Shown here: positions 56,248-64,000 of the stretch, in pieces | Numbering within the stretch: the stretch's first letter is position 1 | Layout of the letters: every line of letters starts with the position of its first letter | NCBI GenBank assembly: GCA_024399035.1 | Contig: JAKSID010000007.1 | Location: 1 to 64,000, forward strand | Length of the DNA: 64,000 nucleotides | Direction of reading: 5' to 3' | Source of the DNA: Fibrobacter sp. | GTDB taxonomy: Bacteria > Fibrobacterota > Fibrobacteria > Fibrobacterales > Fibrobacteraceae | Notes under the pieces: generated by a model | What the model was told of the DNA's origin: nothing | Databases searched by the model: none | Seen by the model: only the letters and a program-made list of their open reading frames with translations | Program-made: the position numbers and the translations under genes

Positions 56248-56406
56248 ATGTTCTTTGATATTTTGAAAATTGTCTTTTTAGGCGTTGCAGCTTTTTTGGC
56301 TATCGCCATTATCGCATCTATTGTCTACCTGATTGTCCGTGGTCCCAAGATGATTTCCAAGGACACAGAGGATGTGAGCAACAAGGCCAAGAGCGAAGAC
56401 AAATAA
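56248..56406 (+). CDS. Small single-helix membrane protein
   Basis: A 52-residue protein: one membrane helix (FLGVAAFLAIAIIASIVYLI) then a charged tail (RGPKMISKDTEDVSNKAKSE). GGGG lies at suitable spacing before the ATG, 15 nt after the transglutaminase lipoprotein stop, so it is probably co-transcribed and may be an accessory inner-membrane component. Confidence 0.65.
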   Translation: MFFDILKIVFLGVAAFLAIAIIASIVYLIVRGPKMISKDTEDVSNKAKSEDK

Positions 56407-56565
56407 AGGAGATCCTCCCCCTACGGGGACCAGCCACACTAAGAAACAAGTTTCTAAGTGTGTTGCAGCCGGGTCAAGCCCGGGATGACAAAACCGGGTC
56501 AAGCCCGGGATGACAAAACCGGGTCAAGCCCGGGATGACAAAACCGGGTCAAGCCCGGAATAAAA
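56406..56565. repeat. 85-bp block plus four CCGGGTCAAGCCCGG units, copy 2
   Basis: Identical to 22607-22691 over 85 bp (56406-56490), then ACCGGGTCAAGCCCGGGATG repeats at a 28-bp period, four in all, ending at about 56563. It fills the gap between the small membrane protein and the convergent NYN gene. Confidence 0.9.
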
Positions 56566-56570
56566 AGAAA

Positions 56571-57287
56571 TTATTTCTTCTTAATTCTAAAGACGGGCTG
56601 TTCCTTGGAATTCTTGGATTCTTCGAAGTATTCCATGGCGTGGATCAGCTTAGGCCAGGTGGCATAACCGAAATTCTTGGGAGAATGGGTAATCTGCCTA
56701 GAAACTAGCTGTGAAACGGTTGCGGCCAGAGCCCAGCCGTTGTCATCCTGGCTTTCTTGGATAGCCTTGCGGATTGCATTCATCAGACGGGTATCGCCGC
56801 GAAGCATGCCCTTGTCGTAGCGGGTAACGCTATTGGTTGGATCGTCCTGGTCGCCGGTGTCTTTGAATTTGTCTGTAAACACAAACAGGTTGCAGGCATA
56901 AATAAAGGCGGAAGGAGTCTTTTCTTCACCGAAGCCGATAACCATCTTGCCCTTGGCGCGGAGCTTCATGGCGAGAGGCGTAAAGTCGGAATCGCTACTG
57001 ACGATGGCGAACACGTCGATATTTTCGGTATAGAGCATGTCCATGACATCAATGGTCATGGCCAGATCCGTAGCGTTCTTGCCCTTGGTATAAGGGAACT
57101 GCTGCACCGGCTGGATTGCAAAGGGATGGAGCACAGTCTTCCAGAGGCTACCGGCTTCCCAGTTGCCGTAGGCACGGCGGATGCTTGTTTCGCCGTACTT
57201 GGAAAGTTCTTCCATGATGCCGTCGATGGCTTCGGCGCTGGCGTTATCGCAGTCAATAATCAGGGCAATTTTATCTTCAGATTCCAT
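56571..57287 (-). CDS. NYN/LabA-like PIN-fold protein with OST-HTH-like tail
   Basis: A 238-residue protein. IALIIDCDNASAEAIDGIME, YTKGKNATDLAMTIDVMDML and FAIVSSDSDFTPLAMKLRAKG are the acidic catalytic blocks of NYN (LabA/DUF88) domains, likely RNases. Residues 165-238 (MNAIRKAIQESQDDNGWALA, YATWPKLIHAMEYFEE) resemble an OST-HTH/LOTUS RNA-binding domain. The ATG at 57287 is the best start; the open frame upstream is antisense to hisS. Divergent from hisS. Confidence 0.85.
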   Translation of the reverse strand: MESEDKIALIIDCDNASAEAIDGIMEELSKYGETSIRRAYGNWEAGSLWKTVLHPFAIQPVQQFPYTKGKNATDLAMTIDVMDMLYTENIDVFAIVSSDSDFTPLAMKLRAKGKMVIGFGEEKTPSAFIYACNLFVFTDKFKDTGDQDDPTNSVTRYDKGMLRGDTRLMNAIRKAIQESQDDNGWALAATVSQLVSRQITHSPKNFGYATWPKLIHAMEYFEESKNSKEQPVFRIKKK

Positions 57288-57371
57288 GCGCAGAATATAG
57301 CATAAAATCATGGTACTTTCCAATGGTTTGCGAAAGTGAATTTTTGCTTTTTTTCTAAATTTGGACCCATT

Positions 57372-58649
57372 ATGAGTATTGCAATTCCCCAGTTGCCCAA
57401 GGGCACACGCGATTTTTATCCTGAAGCACAGCGCATTCAGAACTATATCTTTGACACTTGGCGTAAAACCGCCGAAGAATTCGCCTACGAAGAATACGAA
57501 GGCCCCATGTTTGAACACCTGGAGCTGTACACCGGCAAGTCCGGCGAAGAAATCGTAAGCCAGCTTTACAACTTCGTGGACAAGGGCGACCGTGAAATCG
57601 CCCTCCGCCCCGAAATGACCCCGACTCTCGCCCGTTTGGTGATTCAGAAGGCTCGCGAACTGAAGAAGCCCTTCAAGTGGTTCTCCATGCCCCGCCTGTT
57701 CCGTTACGAAAAGGCTCAGAAGGGTCGCCTTCGCGAATTCTTCCAGCTGAACATGGACATCATCGGTACCGAAAGCATCTATGCCGAAGCCGACCTGATG
57801 GCAGCCATCGCTACCATGCTCCGCAAGTTTGGCCTGAAGGATGGGGAATTTGCCATTGGCGTTTCTAGCCGCAAGTTGCTGGCAACCTACCTGGACGAAA
57901 TCGGAGCACCGAACCCAGCACAGGTCTACCCCGCTCTTGACCGCCGTTTGAAAATCGGTCCGGAAGCCTTTGCCAAGGCTCTCGCCGACGCCGGTCTCAC
58001 TGAAGATCAGGTGGCAAAGCTTGACGCATTCATGAGCTGCAAGTCCATCGAAGAAGTGGCTGCCTCCGTGCATAGCGAAGCCGCTACCGCCGCTCTGGAC
58101 GAAATCAAGGATTTGTTCGCCACTCTGGAAGCCGCAGGTTACGGCGAATGCGTAAACCTGGACCTCTCCATCGTTCGCGGCCTGGCCTACTACACCGGCA
58201 TCGTGTTCGAAGTGTTCGACAAGGGTAAATCCATGCGCGCTATCGCTGGCGGTGGCCGTTACGACAGCCTTACCGAAAAGCTTGGCGGCGACCGCATTCC
58301 GGGCGTTGGCTTTGGCATGGGCGACGTTGTTCTCGCAGACTTGCTCCGCGAACACAACCTGCTCCCCAGCCCCAAGCAGAGCGTTGACTTCTACATCGCA
58401 AGCTTCACCAACGACATGAAGAAAGTCTTTGAAGCAGCCCAGATCTTCCGCGCAGGCGGCAAGACCGTTTCTCATCCTCTCGCTTCCATGAAGATGGGCA
58501 AGCAGCTGGACCAGGCAAACTACCAGGGCGCAAAGATTGTGGTTTATGTTGATGGCGACAAGGCTCAGGCCGGCGAGTTCGAATACAAGGACCTCCGCGA
58601 CGGCACCATGCACGTTGGCAACGTAGAAGCAATCAAGGCTGCACTCTAA
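57372..58649 (+). CDS. hisS: Histidyl-tRNA synthetase
   Basis: A 425-residue class II synthetase. PKGTRDFYPEAQRIQNYIFD, RPEMTPTLARL (motif 2 area FRYEKAQKGRLREF) and the histidine signatures LDLSIVRGLAYYTGIVFE and AGGGRYDSL are visible. The C-terminal anticodon domain is present. The ATG at 57372 gives family length. It directly abuts the next gene (TAAATG). Confidence 0.95.
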   Translation: MSIAIPQLPKGTRDFYPEAQRIQNYIFDTWRKTAEEFAYEEYEGPMFEHLELYTGKSGEEIVSQLYNFVDKGDREIALRPEMTPTLARLVIQKARELKKPFKWFSMPRLFRYEKAQKGRLREFFQLNMDIIGTESIYAEADLMAAIATMLRKFGLKDGEFAIGVSSRKLLATYLDEIGAPNPAQVYPALDRRLKIGPEAFAKALADAGLTEDQVAKLDAFMSCKSIEEVAASVHSEAATAALDEIKDLFATLEAAGYGECVNLDLSIVRGLAYYTGIVFEVFDKGKSMRAIAGGGRYDSLTEKLGGDRIPGVGFGMGDVVLADLLREHNLLPSPKQSVDFYIASFTNDMKKVFEAAQIFRAGGKTVSHPLASMKMGKQLDQANYQGAKIVVYVDGDKAQAGEFEYKDLRDGTMHVGNVEAIKAAL

Positions 58650-60365
58650 ATGACTCCTTTAAAAACCTTACTAAGCATCTTAAGCCTTTTCGTGGTACTC
58701 GGCGTTATCGCCGTGATTTACCCCGACGAGGGAATTTCTATTGGCGACAAGACACTCCGTTACCCGAAGCTGACTGACATTTTCGAGAAGGCCGACTCTA
58801 CCGCAGATTCTAAGGCGGGGAACGAAATCGACCCCGAAGCTGTTATCCAGCAGATGATGGAAGAAACCCGTCGCAAGGAATTCGCAGCATTCTCGGACTC
58901 CCTGCAGTTCTACGAGGACTTTTTCGAGAGCGGAAGAACACGTTTCGACTTGCCGGACAACGACCCCACCTGGTTCGATAGATTCTTCTTGCACATGCAA
59001 CTGGCAGCGCTGGACAGCACTGTGGTCCACATTGTGCATTATGGCGACTCCCAGTTGGAAGAAGACCGCATTTCGGCAACGATCCGCGAAGACTTGCAGT
59101 CTGAATTCGGCGGTGCGGGCCCGGGCATGATGCCGCCTATTATGACGGTTCCGTCCCAGACAACAAGTCACTCCAACTCCGGCGACCTGAAGCGCTACAT
59201 TCTGTTTGGACCGAAAGACGAAGAGGCGACTCACGGTCGTTACGGCCCGCTGGCACAGTTTGCCGACCTGAGTGGTTCTGCTGCTATTACCATTAAGAAG
59301 CGTAAGGAACGCAAGGACAAATTCGCCCACGTTGGCGGTTACAGCACCATTAAGGTTTTGGCCGGCAAGCGCGGCAACCTGAAGCTGAAGCTCATGTACG
59401 AGCAGACGACCTACGAACAGGCTCCTGTTCCTGCAGACGCAGATTCCGCAACTATTGCCGCAGCCGCAGCAAAGCCGCCTAAGAAGATTGTTAAGAACGT
59501 CGAAGCCGCAGCACCTGTCGTAGACAAGATGAACAAGCTGAACGTGTACACTTGGAAGCTGCCCGACACTACTTCTACCGCAAGAATCTACTTGAGCGGT
59601 AACGCAGAAATCTACGCAATCTCTGCCGACGGCGCCTACGGCGTTGCAGTGGACAACGTTGCAATGCGCGGTAGCTCCGGCACAATCTTCCATCGCATTG
59701 ACAACGAACTGCTTGCTGAATCCTACAAGGCTATGAACGCCCGCCTTATCATTATGGAATACGGCGGAAACCTTGTGCCTGGTACGACTTCCGGCAACAT
59801 CGAATGGACAAAGAAGATTATCACTCGCCAGATCCAGGCAATCCAGAAGGCAAATCCGGATGCAGACATTTTGTTTATCGGTCCTGCCGACATGGCAAAG
59901 CAGGTGGATGGCCAATGGAAGACTTATCCGGCATTGGCCCTTACTATCAAGACCTTGCGTCAGGTAGCTTTGGACAACGGACTCGCCTACTGGGACATGC
60001 ATCGCGTGATGGGTGGTAACGGAGCCATGATGAAGTGGGTAAAGAAGGAACCCGCTTTGGGCTTCACCGACCATATTCACTTTACCCGTCGTGGCGCAGC
60101 CTACATGGGCGATTTGTTCTGCAATGCGTTGCGCATGCATTACGATTTCTTCAAGTTCCGCGAACGTCATAATATTACCGACGAAAAGCTCAAGGAAATC
60201 AGAAAATTCGCAGCAAGCGCAAAGAATGATTCTACTAAGACAGAAGCAAAGCCTGCTGTTAAGAAGGCGGCAAAGGCTAAAGCAAACAACGCTGCAAAGG
60301 CAAACACCACAAAGTCCGGCACAGCACAAACCGGCAAAGCAAAAGCACCGGAGGGTAAAAAGTGA
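58650..60365 (+). CDS. SGNH-hydrolase-like membrane-anchored protein (AlgX/AlgJ-like)
   Basis: A 571-residue protein with an N-terminal membrane segment (LLSILSLFVVLGVIAVIY) and a periplasmic SGNH domain: VHYGDSQLEEDR (GDS nucleophile), a central segment and DHIHFTRRGA (Asp-x-x-His). The C-terminal 50 residues are Lys/Ala repeats (KKAAKAKANNAAKANTTKSG). It begins directly after hisS. With the next two genes it forms an operon (ATGA-type overlap at 60362-60365). Probable role: acetyl transfer to or removal from a polysaccharide. Confidence 0.75.
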   Translation: MTPLKTLLSILSLFVVLGVIAVIYPDEGISIGDKTLRYPKLTDIFEKADSTADSKAGNEIDPEAVIQQMMEETRRKEFAAFSDSLQFYEDFFESGRTRFDLPDNDPTWFDRFFLHMQLAALDSTVVHIVHYGDSQLEEDRISATIREDLQSEFGGAGPGMMPPIMTVPSQTTSHSNSGDLKRYILFGPKDEEATHGRYGPLAQFADLSGSAAITIKKRKERKDKFAHVGGYSTIKVLAGKRGNLKLKLMYEQTTYEQAPVPADADSATIAAAAAKPPKKIVKNVEAAAPVVDKMNKLNVYTWKLPDTTSTARIYLSGNAEIYAISADGAYGVAVDNVAMRGSSGTIFHRIDNELLAESYKAMNARLIIMEYGGNLVPGTTSGNIEWTKKIITRQIQAIQKANPDADILFIGPADMAKQVDGQWKTYPALALTIKTLRQVALDNGLAYWDMHRVMGGNGAMMKWVKKEPALGFTDHIHFTRRGAAYMGDLFCNALRMHYDFFKFRERHNITDEKLKEIRKFAASAKNDSTKTEAKPAVKKAAKAKANNAAKANTTKSGTAQTGKAKAPEGKK

Positions 60366-62116
60366 TGGGGGGATTTAAGAAGTTGTTCTTTTTGCTGGTT
60401 CTCTGCCTTGCTGCTTTAACAAGCGCCAAGGACTTGAATATCGCACCGGGCAGTTATCCCTTGGATATTTCCAAGTACGATTTCATTGACACCACCCAGA
60501 ACGTACTCCTGTTCCCCAACGGCAACTCTGCCTTCGAGCCTTTCTTCAAGAAGATGGACACCCTGGTTTTTGAGAATCGTGGACAAGTGCGCATTATGCA
60601 CATCGGCGGTTCTCACCTGCAGGCAGACGTTATTTCCGGACGCATCCGTGAGCACTTGATCAAGGAGTATCCCGGTGCAAACGCAGGCCGCGGATTTATC
60701 TTCCCCTACTCTGCTGCAAAGACTAACACGCCCTCTACCTACGGAAGCTACTACAAGGGTATCTGGGACATGAGCAAGAACGTGCTCCGCGAAGTGAAGA
60801 AGCCCTTAGGCGTCCTCGGCATCGCGGTTAGCACCAGCGACCCCCGCGCAGAAATTTCTATTCTCCTGGACCGTTACAACAACGAACCCATGTGGGGCGA
60901 AACCAAGTTCCGCTTGTTCGGCTACAGCGATAATGGAGACGTACTCCCCGTGTTGCGTGTGGATTCCACCGACATCTATGGCGTGCTGGATTCTGCAAGC
61001 CAGAGCTACTTGTTCACAAGCCCCCGCCCCATCGATTCTATTCAGATTCAGTTCCGCTGGATCGATAGCCTGCAGCAGGCTACCGTAGCAAGTTTCATTG
61101 CCGACTCCTTGGTATTGGATTCCATTGCAAGAGCAAATGCAGACAGCACCCAGGCAGATTCTGCAAAGGCTAGCGGAGACTCTGCGAAGTCCAATGCGGA
61201 CGCACCGAAGAAAGCAACCATTCCGCAGAACATTGCTTTGCCGGATCCTTCTAACGTAGCCCTGGACTCCATGTTCCAAGGCGAATGCGACGTGCTGGAT
61301 ACTGCATGCCTCGCCCAGGAAGAAGCTGCCAACAACAAGATGATTGACGGAGCCCTGGCAGCAGCCGCAAACGATTCCGCAGCAACAGACTCTACGCTTC
61401 TGGATAGCGCCGTGGTGGACTCCGCTGCATTGGTCAAGCGCGCACGCCCCCGTTTCACCCTCACCGGCATTCTTTCTGAAACCGACAACCCGGGCATCAC
61501 CTACACAAGCGTAGGCATTAACGGTGCACGCGTTCCCAACTACTACAAGGAAGTCTGCCCCCGCATCGAAAACGAACTGCAGTTCTACAAGCCGGACCTG
61601 ATCATTTTTGCCATCGGCATTAACGACGCCAATGTGGAACATTTCGACGCCAAGGGTTTCAGCGCAAATTACGACACCCTGATTACCCGTTTCAAGGCTA
61701 TCAATCCCAACGTGGCATTCATCTTCGAAACCAACAACGACATGTATCGCAAGGTCAAGAAGCGTCGTTACGTACAACACCCCAACGGTGAATTGGCCCG
61801 CCAGGCATTCTTCGCTACAGCCCAAAAGCACAAGGCTGCCGTTTGGGACAAGTTCAGCATTATGGGCGGTCTCGGCTCTATGGCCAAATGGGAAAAGGCC
61901 GACCTGGCCAAGGGTGACAAGGTCCACTTTAAGCTGGCAGGCTACAACCTGCTGGGCGACATGTTCTACAAGGCTTTCATCAATGCCTATATGGAACACA
62001 TCGCAAACTTGCCGGCACAGGAACCCGTAGCACCGCCTCCCCAGCCCGCAAAGGCAGAACCCGCAGCAAAGTCTGCTCAGAAACAGTCTGCTGCTCAGCC
62101 CACTTCTACTAAGTAA
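60365..62116 (+). CDS. Second SGNH-hydrolase-like secreted protein
   Basis: A 583-residue exported protein; signal LFFLLVLCLAALTSA. IMHIGGSHLQADVISGR stands where SGNH members have GDS, and GINDANVE and DKVHFKLAGY supply the other blocks; the Asp of GDS is Gly here. An Ala/Asp/Ser-rich insert (about 250-365) interrupts the fold. The tail is Pro/Ala-rich. GGAGGG lies upstream of the ATG at 60365, overlapping the previous stop. It likely works with its homologue next door; divergence at the GDS motif suggests division of labour. Confidence 0.7.
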   Translation: MGGFKKLFFLLVLCLAALTSAKDLNIAPGSYPLDISKYDFIDTTQNVLLFPNGNSAFEPFFKKMDTLVFENRGQVRIMHIGGSHLQADVISGRIREHLIKEYPGANAGRGFIFPYSAAKTNTPSTYGSYYKGIWDMSKNVLREVKKPLGVLGIAVSTSDPRAEISILLDRYNNEPMWGETKFRLFGYSDNGDVLPVLRVDSTDIYGVLDSASQSYLFTSPRPIDSIQIQFRWIDSLQQATVASFIADSLVLDSIARANADSTQADSAKASGDSAKSNADAPKKATIPQNIALPDPSNVALDSMFQGECDVLDTACLAQEEAANNKMIDGALAAAANDSAATDSTLLDSAVVDSAALVKRARPRFTLTGILSETDNPGITYTSVGINGARVPNYYKEVCPRIENELQFYKPDLIIFAIGINDANVEHFDAKGFSANYDTLITRFKAINPNVAFIFETNNDMYRKVKKRRYVQHPNGELARQAFFATAQKHKAAVWDKFSIMGGLGSMAKWEKADLAKGDKVHFKLAGYNLLGDMFYKAFINAYMEHIANLPAQEPVAPPPQPAKAEPAAKSAQKQSAAQPTSTK

Positions 62117-62124
62117 AGTTTAAC

Positions 62125-63975
62125 ATGCTCGATTATTTGATACCATTCCTTACCCGAACATTCGCGTTCGACCCCAACAGTCCCCTGCTGTTTACGCAGT
62201 TCTATTTCTGGGGTTTCTTCGCGGTTGTATTCGCCCTGCTGACTTTGGTTCATAACCGCATTCTGTTGCGCAACTCCTTTTTGTTCGCAACCAGTATGTT
62301 CTTCTACTACAAGACCAGCGGTAGCTACGTCTGCATTCTGGCATTCTGCGTGGTAGCCAACTTCTTTATCGGCAAGTTCATCGAAAAGTCCGACGTGAAC
62401 TGGAAGAAAAAGGCCTGGATGATCGCCGCCGTGATTATCGACCTTCTAGTTTTGTGCTACTACAAGTACGCCTACTTCTTCCTGGATGTTCTTTACGATA
62501 TCTTCGGAATCGAGCTCCACGTCTACAACTTCTTTGCCGCAGCAAGCAACGCAATTTTCAATACCAACTCCATGGTGGACCGCATTATCCTGCCGGTGGG
62601 TATTTCGTTCTTCACCTTCCAGGCAATGAGTTACTGCATCGATATTTACCGTGGCAAAATCAAGGCTGTTACAAACATCCTGGATTTCGGTTTCTACCTG
62701 ACATTCTTCCCGCAGTTGGTGGCAGGCCCCATTGTTCGCGCAGACAAGTTCGTTCCGCAGCTTTACAAGAAGTTCTTCCTCCCCCGCCGTGCCTTCGGAA
62801 TGGCTGTATTCTGGATCTTGAACGGTCTCGCCAAGAAGATTATTCTTTCCGACTATCTGGCAACCAACTTCGTAGACCGCGTTTTCGATACACCGCTGCT
62901 GTTCACCGGCTTTGAAAACCTGATTGCATTGTTCGCCTACTCCCTGCAGGTTTACGCGGACTTCTCCGGCTACACGGACATCGCCATTGGCGTCGCCCTC
63001 CTCATGGGTTTCCGTCTGCCTCAGAACTTCAACAGCCCCTACAAGGCACTGTCCCCCACGGAATTCTGGCGTCGTTGGCATATCAGCCTTTCCAGCTGGC
63101 TGCGCGACTACGTGTACATTCCCCTGGGCGGTAACCGCGGCGCAAGCATCGGTACCTACTTCTGGATTGGCTTCATTAGCCTTGTAGCCATCATCCTTTC
63201 CGGTAGTGGCTGGGTTGGCCTGGGCATCGGCCTGTTCCTGCTCTACATCGCCCTTTACGCCTACTTCAAGCCCGACTCCCGCAAGTTCATTACCACCAAT
63301 ATGAACGCCATGTCTACCCAGATTATTGGCGGTTGGTGGCACGGCGCAAGCTGGAACTTTATTATTTGGGGTGGTTTGAATGGTTTCGGCCAGGTGTTCA
63401 ACAAGTTCTGGGTGAAGCGCAGCATTACCTTCCGCGCCATTGCATCCTTCGTGTTGTTCGCCACTAGCGGCATCATCTTCAAGAATTGGGGCTACCCCAT
63501 TTTCGCCATTACCACCGTATGGTTCGGCGTTCTGTTCTTCGGCATTTACTCCGTAATGATCTTCCGTCTGTTCAGCGACAAGACCTACCACTGGCTCTAT
63601 ACCGCATGGAACGTGACCTTGACTTTCGTATTCATCACCTTTACCCGCTTGTTCTTCCGTGCAGGTTCCAACCTGGATCCGGCAGAAGCTAACGAAGTTG
63701 CCTGGAATACCGCCAAGAACATGGTGCAGCAAATGGGCACCGCATGGAAGTTGGAAACCATTCCTACCATCGCCTGGGAACACATGAACATTATCCTGGT
63801 GTTCATTGCCGGCATGGTCATCCACTGGATTCCCAAGAAGTTCAAGAGCCGCTACCGCATCACATTTGCAAGCTTGCCGATCCCGGCCATGGTGGCCGTT
63901 ACCGCAGCAATCATCTTCGTGATTTACCAGTTCATGAGCGCAGATTCCTGCCCCTTCATTTACTTCCAGTTCTAA
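62125..63975 (+). CDS. MBOAT-family O-acyltransferase (AlgI/DltB-like)
   Basis: A 616-residue inner-membrane protein with about 12-14 helices. FFPQLVAGPIVRADKFVPQL, YADFSGYTDIAIGVALLMGF, SPTEFWRRWHISLSSWLRDY and WWHGASWNFIIWGGLNG (catalytic His) are AlgI signatures. AlgI-type MBOATs move acetyl groups across the membrane to periplasmic SGNH partners that acetylate exopolysaccharide. It is 8 nt after the SGNH gene. Its C-terminal extension (about 510-616) adds more membrane segments. Confidence 0.92.
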   Translation: MLDYLIPFLTRTFAFDPNSPLLFTQFYFWGFFAVVFALLTLVHNRILLRNSFLFATSMFFYYKTSGSYVCILAFCVVANFFIGKFIEKSDVNWKKKAWMIAAVIIDLLVLCYYKYAYFFLDVLYDIFGIELHVYNFFAAASNAIFNTNSMVDRIILPVGISFFTFQAMSYCIDIYRGKIKAVTNILDFGFYLTFFPQLVAGPIVRADKFVPQLYKKFFLPRRAFGMAVFWILNGLAKKIILSDYLATNFVDRVFDTPLLFTGFENLIALFAYSLQVYADFSGYTDIAIGVALLMGFRLPQNFNSPYKALSPTEFWRRWHISLSSWLRDYVYIPLGGNRGASIGTYFWIGFISLVAIILSGSGWVGLGIGLFLLYIALYAYFKPDSRKFITTNMNAMSTQIIGGWWHGASWNFIIWGGLNGFGQVFNKFWVKRSITFRAIASFVLFATSGIIFKNWGYPIFAITTVWFGVLFFGIYSVMIFRLFSDKTYHWLYTAWNVTLTFVFITFTRLFFRAGSNLDPAEANEVAWNTAKNMVQQMGTAWKLETIPTIAWEHMNIILVFIAGMVIHWIPKKFKSRYRITFASLPIPAMVAVTAAIIFVIYQFMSADSCPFIYFQF

Positions 63976-64000
63976 AGGACATTTCAAGGATTTCCACAAC

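Noticed and set aside
57288..58613. Long minus-strand open frame extending the NYN gene upstream through hisS
   Set aside because: It is antisense to hisS, whose protein is clearly real; the NYN protein starts properly at 57287.
58680..60329. 549-codon minus-strand open frame opposite the first SGNH gene
   Set aside because: Its translation is rich in Cys, His and Val without domain pattern, as expected for the antisense of a biased coding strand; the plus-strand protein has a signal and SGNH motifs.
62446..63999. 517-codon minus-strand open frame opposite the MBOAT gene
   Set aside because: No recognisable protein; antisense of a clear membrane acyltransferase.

Overview
The window is about 64 kb of bacterial chromosome, most likely from a Fibrobacter species (Fibrobacterota). 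The strongest evidence is three large secreted proteins (23.0-24.8, 29.1-30.6 and 33.3-35.4 kb) made of the FISUMP module (Fibrobacter succinogenes major paralogous domain), together with a family 9 cellulase ending in a type-IX-secretion-like sorting domain, a PorV/PorQ-like outer-membrane barrel, Ser-rich lipoprotein linkers and near 50% GC coding sequence. This is established family knowledge applied to what is visible; species cannot be fixed from the window.

Layout. 0.3-4.3 kb: NifU-like Fe-S protein, an AICAR transformylase lacking the IMP cyclohydrolase half, a Smg/DUF494-like protein and trmFO. 4.3-6.1 kb: HEPN/MNT toxin-antitoxin pair and an FMN alpha-hydroxy-acid dehydrogenase. 6.2-7.1 kb: paired inverted-repeat sites, a nest of repeats carrying copies of a tRNA-Pro 3' end, then tRNA-Pro(TGG) and tRNA-Lys(TTT). 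7.2-8.9 kb: PorV-like barrel and a glycosyltransferase-like protein. 9.0-13.1 kb: five overlapping genes for a reduced alternative-complex-III-like respiratory complex. 13.2 kb: mntP.

13.8-21.3 kb is an accessory island: two toxin-antitoxin pairs (DUF4258-like with a BrnA-like antitoxin; BrnT/BrnA), a four-gene strand of PD-(D/E)xK nuclease, UDG-like protein, cold-shock/Excalibur membrane protein and macro-like/PARG fusion, a GIY-YIG-like protein, a 5'-truncated NERD nuclease and small broken genes. 21.4-35.4 kb is a surface/secreted region: a lipoprotein esterase, FISUMP genes, a lipoprotein/barrel pair and ligA. One FISUMP gene lies between a gene and a duplicate of that gene's 3' end. 35.5-45 kb: gdhA, GH9 cellulase, suhB-like phosphatase, an ArsR/SdpI operon, a MetF-like reductase and an FGE-domain lipoprotein.

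45-64 kb is mainly housekeeping and envelope: rplU-rpmA, a GH2 enzyme, proA, gapA, a giant DUF3857/transglutaminase lipoprotein, an NYN/LabA-like protein, hisS, and two SGNH-hydrolase-like proteins with an MBOAT acyltransferase that together look like a polysaccharide O-acetylation machine.

Repeats are unusually informative. An 85-bp block is identical at 22.6 and 56.4 kb; two families of small GC-rich repeats recur between genes and have entered ligA in frame; TTACGGGAAA/TTTCCCGTAA inverted pairs recur in intergenic DNA; and several genes show direct or inverted duplication of their last codons and stop codon. I saw no CRISPR array, transposase or rRNA.
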